From NCBI GenBank assembly GCA_937892255.1, contig CALAUL010000074.1, positions 1 to 37,348 on the forward strand: a DNA stretch of 37,348 bases. The letters are read 5' to 3'. How positions within the stretch are numbered: the stretch's first letter is position 1; each line of letters begins with the position of its first letter. The position numbers and the translations under genes were made by a program. The DNA comes from an uncultured Bacteroidales bacterium (GTDB lineage: Bacteria > Bacteroidota > Bacteroidia > Bacteroidales > Marinilabiliaceae). This document shows positions 17,449 through 25,556 of this stretch, piece after piece. The notes below the pieces were generated by a model. The model searched no databases and had not been told where the DNA came from. It saw nothing but the letters and a program-made list of their open reading frames with translations.

Positions 17449-18996
17449 ATGAGTGGTGGTAACTGTCCCGAAACCCCGAGGCAAAAGATGATAGGCATGA
17501 TGTACATGATGCTTACAGCCATGCTTGCCTTGAACGTGTCAGGAGATCTTCTTAATGCCTTTATCTTGGTAGATAAGAGTATCAAGGAGTCAACGAAGAC
17601 GGTAGATGATAAGAATAAGCTATTGTACTACAACTTCGAAGCAGCCAATTCTCAAAACCCTAATAAGGTCGGAGATAAGTATAAGGCTGCACTTGACGTT
17701 AAAGCACATGCTGATAGTTTGTACAATCTGATTGCCAATTACAAGTTGCAAATTATACAAACAGCAGATGGACCTGAGGCTACGGAAGAGAACTATGTAT
17801 CGGTTAGTAATCAGGACGTTGCGGCACAGGTGATGCTTGTAGAGCAGGGTGGTGCAAGAGGTAAAGATTTGCGTGCGAAGATAGAGGAGTATAAGGAGTA
17901 TCTGGTTACTCAGATAGAGGAGACTGATACGATGACTATAAGTGCTATACGTAACATGTTGGCAACAGAGGATCCTATTCCACTACCTGGAGATCCTCAG
18001 GTACCATGGCAGGCACAGCAGTTTGAGCATTTGCCGATGGCTGCATCTATGGCACTTATGAGTACAATGCAGAGTAATGTTCGTAATACACAGGCAGACG
18101 TTGTGAACTATCTCTACAAGAAGATTGATGAGGCGTCGTTTAAGTTCAACACTATCACGCCGCTTATCATTCCGGAGTCTAGTTATGTGCTTCGTGGCGG
18201 TCAGTATAAAGCGGACATCATGTTGGCGGCGTATGATGACACTATGGAGCCTATAGTGACAGTAGGAGGTCAGCAGTTAGAGGTAGAAGCAGGACGAGGT
18301 AAGTATCAAGTATCTGCCTCATCGGTAGGAGCGAAGAGTTATGAAGCAAAGATAGAGATACCTGACCCTATAACAGGAGAGATGCGTCCATATATGGTGA
18401 AAGGAGAGTACGAAGTAGGAGAGCCATCTGTTGTGGTTTCGGCTGCGAAGATGAATGTATTCTATATAGGTTTGGATAATCCGGTAGAGATTTCAGCTGC
18501 GGGTTTATCTGCCAATGATTTGAAGGTAACGGCTACGGGTGCAAACATCAAGAAGCAGGGAAGTCAGTACGTAGTTAATCCTAGTGGTAATAGTGCAAAG
18601 GCTGTTGTATCTGTTTCGGCGGATGTAAATGGAACTATGCGTAAATTGGGTGAGAAGGAGTTTCGTATTATGCGAATGCCACCACCAGAAGCTGTAGTAG
18701 GAGGACTTTCGGGAGGTAAAATTAGAAAAGCAATCTTGACTGCACAAGCCGGCGTCTTTGCAGAAATGAAGGATTTTGTATTTGATGTCCAGTTCAAAGT
18801 TACTCAGTTCTCAGTATCTACGGTAAAGGCCGGATTTTTCACATCGTTGGATTCAAAGAGCAATACATTTACTAAAGAACAGAAAGCGATGTTGCAAGGA
18901 TTGCAACGTGGAGCGAAGTTTTACGTAGAAAATATTGAGGCTACGGGACCTGGTGGTAAACGTAAGTTGTCTAGTTTGTCATTTACAGTTGATTAA
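17449..18996 (+). CDS. gldM: GldM/PorM, T9SS motor shaft protein
   Basis: GldM (PorM) crosses the inner membrane once and reaches through the periplasm as a dimeric rod of four domains, transmitting motor movement to the GldK/GldN ring. The 515-aa protein shows the signature N-terminus P-R-Q-K-M-I-G-M-M-Y-M-M-L-T-A-M-L-A-L-N-V with the single helix at about residues 14-35. A helical domain runs to about residue 220, and beta-rich domains to the end. Length and order match the family. It starts 39 bp after gldL and is followed 16 bp later by gldN. No truncation is apparent. Confidence 0.97.
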   Translation: MSGGNCPETPRQKMIGMMYMMLTAMLALNVSGDLLNAFILVDKSIKESTKTVDDKNKLLYYNFEAANSQNPNKVGDKYKAALDVKAHADSLYNLIANYKLQIIQTADGPEATEENYVSVSNQDVAAQVMLVEQGGARGKDLRAKIEEYKEYLVTQIEETDTMTISAIRNMLATEDPIPLPGDPQVPWQAQQFEHLPMAASMALMSTMQSNVRNTQADVVNYLYKKIDEASFKFNTITPLIIPESSYVLRGGQYKADIMLAAYDDTMEPIVTVGGQQLEVEAGRGKYQVSASSVGAKSYEAKIEIPDPITGEMRPYMVKGEYEVGEPSVVVSAAKMNVFYIGLDNPVEISAAGLSANDLKVTATGANIKKQGSQYVVNPSGNSAKAVVSVSADVNGTMRKLGEKEFRIMRMPPPEAVVGGLSGGKIRKAILTAQAGVFAEMKDFVFDVQFKVTQFSVSTVKAGFFTSLDSKSNTFTKEQKAMLQGLQRGAKFYVENIEATGPGGKRKLSSLSFTVD

Positions 18997-19012
18997 TAAA
19001 AGAAGATAAGAT

Positions 19013-19879
19013 ATGAATAAGTTGTTGTCAATATTGGTCATGGCGTTAGCGATACCCGTATGTGTGTACGCTCAGGAGGCAGAGGAGCCAGAGATACAGC
19101 AGTTTTCTGGTGTTGATGGTGTGGCTAAGAAAGAGCATATATCAAATAAGAGTGGTATTCCATACGTACATGTACGAGAGGCAGATATACTATGGTCAAA
19201 GACTATTTGGCGTATGATAGATTTGCGTGAACGTATTAATTTGCCTATGTATTATCCTACACATAGTGTAGATGGTCGCAGATCGCTCATTGACGTTATT
19301 GTTGACGGCATAGAGATGGGCGAATTGGTTCCTTACACCGCAACTCCGGGAGAAGATGAATTTGTGATGCGTATGGATACTGAGAGTGTTCGCGCAAAAC
19401 TTGGTGCAGGTGTTGATACTATAGAGGTTCAAAATCCTGAGACCAACATGATGGAGAAGCAGGTAGTAATATCTGAGATGAAGACCGATGAGGTTAAGAA
19501 ATATCTTTTGAAAGAAGTATGGTTCTTCGATAAGAAGTATTCTCGTATGGACGTTCGTATTGTTGGTATTTGTCCTATTCGCGACTATGAGCCGGATCCA
19601 GGTAAATATCGTACGGAACTTATGTTTTGGGTATATTTTCCAGAGTTGCGACCATTGTTAGCAAAGAACGAAGTGTATAACACTCGCAATGATGCTCAGC
19701 GTGATTCTTACGATGACCTTTTTGCAAAACGTCGTTTTGGTAGCTACGTTTATCAAGAGGCAAATGTCTACAATAATCGTGCAATTAGTGAATATGCTGC
19801 CGGCATGGATCAGATGTTGGAGGCACAACGTATCAAAGAACAACTCTTTACAAAAGAGCATGATATGTGGGAATATTAA
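19013..19879 (+). CDS. gldN: GldN/PorN, T9SS periplasmic ring protein
   Basis: GldN (PorN) binds the lipoprotein GldK to make the periplasmic ring of the T9SS. The 288-aa protein has a cleavable signal peptide ending near V-Y-A-Q (residues about 18-21). The conserved core includes V-R-E-A-D-I-L-W-S-K-T-I-W-R, the D-L-R-E-R-I-N segment and the I-R-D-Y-E-P block. It is the last gene of the porP-gldKLMN cluster, and a strong terminator starts 26 bp after its stop, marking the end of the transcription unit. The regulatory and peripheral T9SS genes (porX, porY, sov/sprA, porT, porU, porV) are not in this window. Confidence 0.96.
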   Translation: MNKLLSILVMALAIPVCVYAQEAEEPEIQQFSGVDGVAKKEHISNKSGIPYVHVREADILWSKTIWRMIDLRERINLPMYYPTHSVDGRRSLIDVIVDGIEMGELVPYTATPGEDEFVMRMDTESVRAKLGAGVDTIEVQNPETNMMEKQVVISEMKTDEVKKYLLKEVWFFDKKYSRMDVRIVGICPIRDYEPDPGKYRTELMFWVYFPELRPLLAKNEVYNTRNDAQRDSYDDLFAKRRFGSYVYQEANVYNNRAISEYAAGMDQMLEAQRIKEQLFTKEHDMWEY

Positions 19880-19905
19880 TGTATTTGTGTTATTATAAAA
19901 CAAGG

Positions 19906-19935
19906 TGCGACATCGTAAGGTGTCGCATTTTTTTT
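19906..19935 (+). terminator. Rho-independent terminator after gldN
   Basis: A perfect 7-bp stem (TGCGACA at 19906-19912 with TGTCGCA at 19921-19927) encloses an 8-base loop and is followed by eight T residues. It closes the T9SS operon. Confidence 0.9.
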
Positions 19936-20031
19936 CATGAATTAAGGATTTGTTGAAGTACAGATGAAGACTTCGGTAGTAAATTACATATCAAGGGTAT
20001 CCATTTATGAGAATAACTAATCATAAAGAGT

Positions 20032-20039
20032 TATCTTTG
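20032..20039 (+). promoter_or_regulatory. Probable -7 box of the galE promoter
   Basis: TATCTTTG at 20032-20039 matches TAnnTTTG and lies 22 bp before the galE ATG. A TATG at 20007-20010, 21 bp upstream, is a weak -33 candidate. Confidence 0.6.
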
Positions 20040-20061
20040 TGTTGAAATAAAATAACAGAAT

Positions 20062-21087
20062 ATGAAAAGACAGATATTAGTGACAGGTGGTACTGGTTTT
20101 ATAGGTTCGCATACAGTCGTAGAATTGCAACAAGCTGGTTTCGATGTAGTTATTGTAGATAATCTTTCAAACTCAAAGGCGGACGTTGTAGACAGTATAG
20201 AGAAGATAACCGGAACACGTCCGGCATTTGAATGTTTCGATATAGCAGACAGAGAGTTGACTCATGAATTCTTCAGAAAATACAACAATATAGAGGCAAT
20301 TATTCATTTTGCGGCATACAAGGCAGTGGGAGAGTCTGTTAAAAAGCCATTAGAGTATTACAGAAACAATCTTACAGCATTAATGAACTTGCTTGAGTGC
20401 ATGAAACAGTATGGTACGCGTCATCTTGTATTTTCGTCTTCGTGCACAGTCTATGGACAGCCTGATAAGTTGCCCGTCACAGAGGCGACACCTCGAAAGT
20501 CGGCAGAATCGCCATACGGTAATACAAAAGCTGTAAGCGAGGATATTATAAGAGATTTCTGTAAAGCAAATTCGGAAATAAATGGCATTGCACTTCGTTA
20601 TTTTAATCCCATAGGAGCGCATCCTTCGGCATTGATAGGAGAGTTGCCGGTGGGAGTTCCGAATAATCTTGTGCCTTTCATAACACAGTCAGCGGCTGGT
20701 ATAAGAGGACCTCTAAGTATCTTTGGTGATGACTATAATACACCAGATGGAACAGCAATACGTGATTATATCAACGTTGTAGATCTCTCAAGAGCACATG
20801 TCGTGGCCATAAATAGACTTATTGCGGGAGAGAATAAAGCAAACTATGAATTCTTTAATGTTGGCACAGGTAATGGCTATTCGGTAATGGAACTTGTAAA
20901 AGCATTCATAAAGTCAACGGGAGTAGACTTGAAGTATAGTATTGTTGGCAGGCGAGAAGGAGATATAGAGCAAATATATGCAGATACGACATTGGCAAAC
21001 AACGAACTCGGTTGGAAGGCAGAAAAGAGCATTGAAGAGACATTGCTATCGGCGTGGAATTGGGAGAAGAGAGTAAGAGGTCTATAA
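20062..21087 (+). CDS. galE: UDP-glucose 4-epimerase (GalE)
   Basis: GalE interconverts UDP-glucose and UDP-galactose through an NAD-bound short-chain dehydrogenase fold. The 341-aa protein, close to E. coli GalE (338 aa), has the Rossmann motif G-G-T-G-F-I-G (residues 9-15). It has the V-D-N-L-S-N segment and F-S-S-S-C-T-V-Y-G with Ser127. The catalytic pair is Tyr152 and Lys156 in Y-G-N-T-K. The G-D-D-Y-x-T-x-D-G-T-x-x-R-D-Y-I-(N/H)-V-x-D-L block is intact. It has its own promoter-like box and is followed by a hairpin that may end the transcript. It supplies precursors for surface polysaccharide or galactose use. Confidence 0.96.
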   Translation: MKRQILVTGGTGFIGSHTVVELQQAGFDVVIVDNLSNSKADVVDSIEKITGTRPAFECFDIADRELTHEFFRKYNNIEAIIHFAAYKAVGESVKKPLEYYRNNLTALMNLLECMKQYGTRHLVFSSSCTVYGQPDKLPVTEATPRKSAESPYGNTKAVSEDIIRDFCKANSEINGIALRYFNPIGAHPSALIGELPVGVPNNLVPFITQSAAGIRGPLSIFGDDYNTPDGTAIRDYINVVDLSRAHVVAINRLIAGENKANYEFFNVGTGNGYSVMELVKAFIKSTGVDLKYSIVGRREGDIEQIYADTTLANNELGWKAEKSIEETLLSAWNWEKRVRGL

Positions 21088-21111
21088 TCAAATAGAAGAG
21101 AACTTAAGGAG

Positions 21112-21145
21112 AAGGCTTGCTTCGTAACGTGGTGAGCCTTTTTTT
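21112..21145 (+). terminator. Probable terminator after galE
   Basis: AAGGCT (21112-21117) pairs with AGCCTT (21135-21140), with a possible extra wobble pair and a long loop, followed by a T tract to 21145. The stem is short, so this is less certain than the gldN terminator. Confidence 0.65.
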
Positions 21146-21226
21146 ATTGTCTTCTTGGGTGAAAGTCTGTTTAGTGTGCCGTCTTTTTCGTAATATTGCA
21201 ATATAAACAAAGATAATGAACGATGT

Positions 21227-22705
21227 ATGTCAGCAGAGGTTGTGTTAATAGTTATAATGCTATACTTTGCAATGTTGGTAGGTGTCAGTTGGCTTACAAC
21301 ACGAAATAGCAGAGGAAGTGGAGATTTCTTTGTAGGAGACCGTCGTTCCCCGTGGTACGTGGTGGCTATTGCCATGATAGGAACTTCTATATCGGGAGTG
21401 ACATTTGTTTCAGTTCCAGGCATGGTTGCGGCCTCTCAGTTTAGTTATTTGCAGATGGTCTTGGGTTTTGTTGCGGGATATGTCGTAGTGGCGTATGTCC
21501 TGTTGCCCTTATACTATAGGTTGAACATGTACAGCATATATGGATATTTGGAACAACGATTTGGATTGAGAGCCTATCGCAGTGGGTCGATGTTCTTCTT
21601 ACTTTCCAAATTTCTCGGATGTGGAGTGCGAATGTATTTGACTGCCCTTGTATTGCAGTTGATGTTGTTTGATGGATTGGGTGTCCCCTTTTGGTTTAAT
21701 GTGTTGATAACGATGTCAGTCGTTTATCTTTACACGTTCAGAGGCGGAGTGAAGACCTTGGTATGGGCAGATATGGTGCAGACGTTATCACTTATTATTG
21801 CCGTTGTGTTGGCCATAGTATATATAGCCCAAGCATTAGAGCTGACAATGGAAGGTGTAGTGACAAAAATAGCAGAGAGTCCGATGTCAAGGGTCTGGTT
21901 TTTCGATGATGTAGATGATAAAAGATACTTTTTCAAGCAGTTCCTTGCCGGAATGTTCACGACAATAGCGATGACAGGTCTTGACCAAGATATGATGCAA
22001 AAAAACCTCTCATGTAAGAGTCTTGCTGATGCGCGAAAGAATGTCCTATCGTATGGAGTGGCATTTTTGCCTGTCAATTTGCTATTTCTTGCGTTGGGTG
22101 TATTGCTGTATATCTATGCTTCACACATTGGTCTTGCCGACGCAGATGGACATCTGACGATGCTTAAACCGGATGAACTGTTCCCGTATATTGCCACATC
22201 TGTCGGATTGCCCACAATCGTCGGAGTGTTGTTTGTCGTCGGCATTGTGGCAGCGGCATTTTCGTCGGCAGGTTCGGCCGTGACAGCTCTTACCACATCG
22301 GTGACGATAGACATGTTACGAGCAGATAGACATAATGACACACAGCATCTCACAAAAGTTCGTTCGAGAGTACATATCATCAATTGTATTGTGATGGGAG
22401 TGTTGATATGGTTATTCCAGATCATAGGAAACGGAAGCGTCATAGATGCGGTGTACGTTCTCGCAAGTTATACTTACGGGCCATTGCTCGGCATGTACGT
22501 CTACGGACTTTACACAAAGAGAGACGTTAATGATAAATGGATGCCATATATCTGTGTCGCAGCGCCATTGTTGTCGTATGTGATAAGTAGCAATAGTGAG
22601 CAATGGTTTGAAGGGTATAAGATGGGATATGAACTCTTGCTTGTCAATGGTGCAATAACGATATGTGGCATGTGGCTAAGTCGATTGAAGCAAACGAAAC
22701 GATAG
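21227..22705 (+). CDS. Sodium:solute symporter (SSS family)
   Basis: This 492-aa protein has about 13 hydrophobic segments and belongs to the sodium:solute symporter family, the group that imports sugars, amino acids, sialic acid or organic acids with Na+. Family hallmarks include G-D-R-R-S-P-W-Y-V-V-A in the first loop, G-T-S-I-S-G-V-T-F-V-S-V-P-G in the first broken helix, the Y-x-Y-L-E-x-R-F-G segment and the late A-A-F-S-S-A-G-S-A-V-T-A-L-T-T block. It ends 24 bp before the GH31 gene, so the two are probably one operon. A sugar released by that glycosidase is a reasonable but unproven substrate. Confidence 0.92.
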   Translation: MSAEVVLIVIMLYFAMLVGVSWLTTRNSRGSGDFFVGDRRSPWYVVAIAMIGTSISGVTFVSVPGMVAASQFSYLQMVLGFVAGYVVVAYVLLPLYYRLNMYSIYGYLEQRFGLRAYRSGSMFFLLSKFLGCGVRMYLTALVLQLMLFDGLGVPFWFNVLITMSVVYLYTFRGGVKTLVWADMVQTLSLIIAVVLAIVYIAQALELTMEGVVTKIAESPMSRVWFFDDVDDKRYFFKQFLAGMFTTIAMTGLDQDMMQKNLSCKSLADARKNVLSYGVAFLPVNLLFLALGVLLYIYASHIGLADADGHLTMLKPDELFPYIATSVGLPTIVGVLFVVGIVAAAFSSAGSAVTALTTSVTIDMLRADRHNDTQHLTKVRSRVHIINCIVMGVLIWLFQIIGNGSVIDAVYVLASYTYGPLLGMYVYGLYTKRDVNDKWMPYICVAAPLLSYVISSNSEQWFEGYKMGYELLLVNGAITICGMWLSRLKQTKR

Positions 22706-22729
22706 TCGTTTTATATACATTAAATATCT

Positions 22730-25225
22730 ATGAAACATAAACTTTTAGGAATTTTGAAGGGATTAGTCCTTGTATGTTTGTTGCACTGCACAGTTGTAGC
22801 CAAAGCGACATGGAAAGAACTGAATAACGGTATTGAGATAAACGGGTTGAAAGACAAACTTTCAGTCATGTTTGTAAATGATGACGTAGTGAGAGTCCGC
22901 TATGTGCCAGAAGGAGAATTTGTCGAAAACGAAACCAATATATTGGTTGACAGTCGGCCGTTGAAGGTAAACGTTCGTTGTCGTGAAAACGAAGAACACA
23001 TAATGATGCAAAGCGACAAGCTCATTGTGAAAATATCAAAGCGAAGCGGAGCCGTAAGTTTTTACGACAATGAAGGGCGTCTGCTCTTGTCGGAGAACAA
23101 GACGTTGCCACGTTCTGCAGAAAAGGTTGAAATACGCAATGTCGTTTATGACGACACCAACAGTGTGATAGAAAAGACAGCGAACGGAGACGTCAAAGTA
23201 TCAAATATTGTTTCGGAACAGTCAATAGGAAATGCTTGGAAAGCCAAAGTCAATTACGAGTGGCAAGAGGGCGAGGCTCTATATGGCTTAGGTTCGCACC
23301 AAGAGCCAAATTATAACTTGCGAGGCACAATGCAATACCTATATCAGCATAACCTTAAGGCCACAGTCCCGGTATTGATGTCATCGTTGGGATATGGACT
23401 GCTTTTTAATGTAGGCTCAACGATGGAATTTCATGACGATAAAGATGGCAGTTATATGCAAATGAACGCAGTCAATAGTGTCGATTACATCTTTATGTAC
23501 GGTCCGGAGTTCGATATGATAGTAGACGAATATCGCACGTTGACGGGCAAAGTCCCGATGTTGCCACGCTATATGTTGGGATATGTGCAGTCTAAAGAAC
23601 GTTACGCCAATCCACATGACATAGACAGCGTCTTGACACGATTTCGTCAGATGCAGATACCAATAGACGTGATAGTGCAAGATTGGAACTATTGGAATCC
23701 GTCATGGTGGGGACACAAGCGATTTTACGAAGCGACATATCCCAATGCAGATAAAATGATACAAGGAGTACATGACAAGAATGCCAAGTTCATGCTCTCG
23801 ATATGGCCAACAGCCAATGGCGATGAAGCAGAGTTGATGGACCCTTTGGGATATACATTGGGCAGAGGAATATATGATGCATACCAGAGCGAAGCACGCA
23901 AGATGTATTGGGACGAGTTAGTGAATAAAAACCTCTTTTCTCTCGGTGTCGATGCATGGTGGTGTGATGGAACGGAACCTATAGATGGCGACTGGAACTA
24001 CCAAAGTAATAGCATAGGAAACAACCCTCAGACACGTTGCGAGAAGAATACTCGAGAACTTAACAACCTGCTTGGAGAACTCAGAGCAAACACATTTTCG
24101 CTCTATCATTCGCAAGGTATATACGAAAATCAGCGAGCAACAACATCACAGAAACGAGTTGTCAACTTGACTCGTTCAAGTTACGCCGGACAACAACGAT
24201 ATGCAACCATAGTCTGGAACGGAGACACAAAAGCAACATGGTCAGACTTTAAGGCATGGATACCGGCGGGAATGAACTTTTTTGTCACAGGTTGTCCGTA
24301 CTGGACAATAGATGCCGGAGCATTCTTTGTGAAGAATCGGGGACAATGGTTTTGGGCTGGAGACTACGAACAAGGCACAGCAGATATGGGATTTCGAGAG
24401 TTTTACGTTCGTAACCTGCAATTCAGCCAATGGATGCCACTATTCCGAAGTCACGGGTGTGACTTTGCACGCGAGCCATGGCAGTTTGGCAAATCAGGAG
24501 AACCATTCTATGAGAGCATTATGACACAGATATATTTGCGATACAGACTATTGCCATACAACTATTCGCTTATGGCAATGGTAACGAACAACAATTATAC
24601 AATGACACGCCCGTTGATGTTCGATTTTCGTAATGATGACAACGTCAAAAATATAGCCGATCAGTTTATGTTCGGACCTGCTTTCATGGCTTGTCCGGTG
24701 ACCGAACCGATGTATTATGGAGCCAATTCCGAAGAAATACATGGAGTAGAAAAGAGCCGTCCGGTATATTTGCCGGGAAAAGGCAAATGGTACGACTTTT
24801 GGACAGGAGAAGAATACAAAGCCGGTCAAAGTATCAAAGCCGATGCGCCGATAGATTATATCCCTATTTTTGTACGAGGAGGCTCCATAGTGCCCATGGG
24901 ACCGGTAAAACAGTATTCGTGGGAAGAGTCTGACGAACCATTGGAAATACGCATTTACAGAGGAGCTGATGCAAAATTTGTCCTTTATGAAGACGAAGGC
25001 GACAACTACAATTATGAGCAAGGAGCGTATGCAACAATAGAGTTTGCGTGGGACGACAAAAACGCAACACTCACAATTGGCGGTAGTCATGGCTCTTATG
25101 ATGGCATGGAGAAGACTCGATATTTCAACATCGTGATTGTTTCGCCGTCAAACGGAATAGGCATAGAAAAGGGAAAAGGCAAGCATGTGTACTACGAAGG
25201 AAAAGAGATAAAGATTAAACAATAG
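22730..25225 (+). CDS. Glycoside hydrolase family 31 (alpha-glucosidase/alpha-xylosidase type)
   Basis: This 831-aa secreted or periplasmic GH31 enzyme retains alpha-linked substrates by a two-carboxylate mechanism. A signal peptide covers about residues 1-26. An N-terminal beta-sandwich (galactose mutarotase-like) follows, then the catalytic barrel. The predicted nucleophile is Asp413 in W-W-C-D-G-T-E-P and the acid/base Asp499 in V-W-N-G-D-T. After the barrel come the proximal and a DUF5110-like C-terminal domain. Alpha-xylosidase and alpha-glucosidase members share these motifs, so the substrate is not decided. No T9SS sorting domain is visible at the C-terminus, so export is probably Sec-dependent to the periplasm or surface. 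It shares an operon with the upstream symporter gene. Confidence 0.92.
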   Translation: MKHKLLGILKGLVLVCLLHCTVVAKATWKELNNGIEINGLKDKLSVMFVNDDVVRVRYVPEGEFVENETNILVDSRPLKVNVRCRENEEHIMMQSDKLIVKISKRSGAVSFYDNEGRLLLSENKTLPRSAEKVEIRNVVYDDTNSVIEKTANGDVKVSNIVSEQSIGNAWKAKVNYEWQEGEALYGLGSHQEPNYNLRGTMQYLYQHNLKATVPVLMSSLGYGLLFNVGSTMEFHDDKDGSYMQMNAVNSVDYIFMYGPEFDMIVDEYRTLTGKVPMLPRYMLGYVQSKERYANPHDIDSVLTRFRQMQIPIDVIVQDWNYWNPSWWGHKRFYEATYPNADKMIQGVHDKNAKFMLSIWPTANGDEAELMDPLGYTLGRGIYDAYQSEARKMYWDELVNKNLFSLGVDAWWCDGTEPIDGDWNYQSNSIGNNPQTRCEKNTRELNNLLGELRANTFSLYHSQGIYENQRATTSQKRVVNLTRSSYAGQQRYATIVWNGDTKATWSDFKAWIPAGMNFFVTGCPYWTIDAGAFFVKNRGQWFWAGDYEQGTADMGFREFYVRNLQFSQWMPLFRSHGCDFAREPWQFGKSGEPFYESIMTQIYLRYRLLPYNYSLMAMVTNNNYTMTRPLMFDFRNDDNVKNIADQFMFGPAFMACPVTEPMYYGANSEEIHGVEKSRPVYLPGKGKWYDFWTGEEYKAGQSIKADAPIDYIPIFVRGGSIVPMGPVKQYSWEESDEPLEIRIYRGADAKFVLYEDEGDNYNYEQGAYATIEFAWDDKNATLTIGGSHGSYDGMEKTRYFNIVIVSPSNGIGIEKGKGKHVYYEGKEIKIKQ

Positions 25226-25243
25226 ATATGGTCGAAGATTGAG

Positions 25244-25282
25244 TTTAAACGGTGTTTAAACGTAGTTTAAATACCGTTTAAA
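25244..25282. repeat. Phased TTTAAA array, copy B (11-bp period)
   Basis: Four perfect TTTAAA hexamers start at 25244, 25255, 25266 and 25277, exactly 11 bp apart. Spacers are CGGTG, CGTAG and TACCG, so the middle of the array is roughly palindromic, as in copy A, and TTTAAACGGTGTTTAAA is shared with copy A read on the other strand. It lies 19 bp after the GH31 stop and about 210 bp before the decarboxylase -7 box. Confidence 0.8.
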
Positions 25283-25465
25283 TAGATTGTATAATGAGCT
25301 CCTTCTTGAACGTAGAAGAAGGAAAAACATCTCGCTTATAAGTAATTTTTATGCCACACGAATGAGAATTACCTTTCTTTGGATAATCTCCTAAAAAATC
25401 AGAAAGACAAGAACGACGTTCAAATTGCTTTTAAACATGGCGCAGTGCAAATAGATTTATTTTAA

Positions 25466-25498
25466 TTCGGCTTTTACAGAAAAAAAGCACTACATTTG
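25466..25498 (+). promoter_or_regulatory. Probable arginine decarboxylase promoter
   Basis: TACATTTG at 25491-25498 fits TAnnTTTG. TTCG at 25466-25469 stands 21 bp upstream as an imperfect -33 box. The start codon is 58 bp downstream of the -7 box. Confidence 0.55.
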
Positions 25499-25556
25499 AC
25501 GCCGAGAATTGTGTAGATATACTCTCATTGTATAACACCTAAAATAAAACAAAGCG

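Larger units (their letters stand above)
25226..25556. other. Intergenic region between GH31 and arginine decarboxylase
   Basis: No gene is seen. The region holds a phased TTTAAA array (25244-25282). It also has an 8-bp hairpin (25300-25307 with 25316-25323) that lacks a T tract and so is not an obvious terminator, and a weak inverted repeat GTAATT/AATTAC further on. A probable promoter for the next gene lies at 25466-25498. Confidence 0.55.

Noticed and set aside
21208..21215. Minus-strand TATCTTTG box before the symporter gene
   Set aside because: No minus-strand gene follows it within reach and no -33 box is at the expected distance.
25300..25323. Hairpin after GH31 as a terminator
   Set aside because: Neither strand has a T tract after the 8-bp stem.
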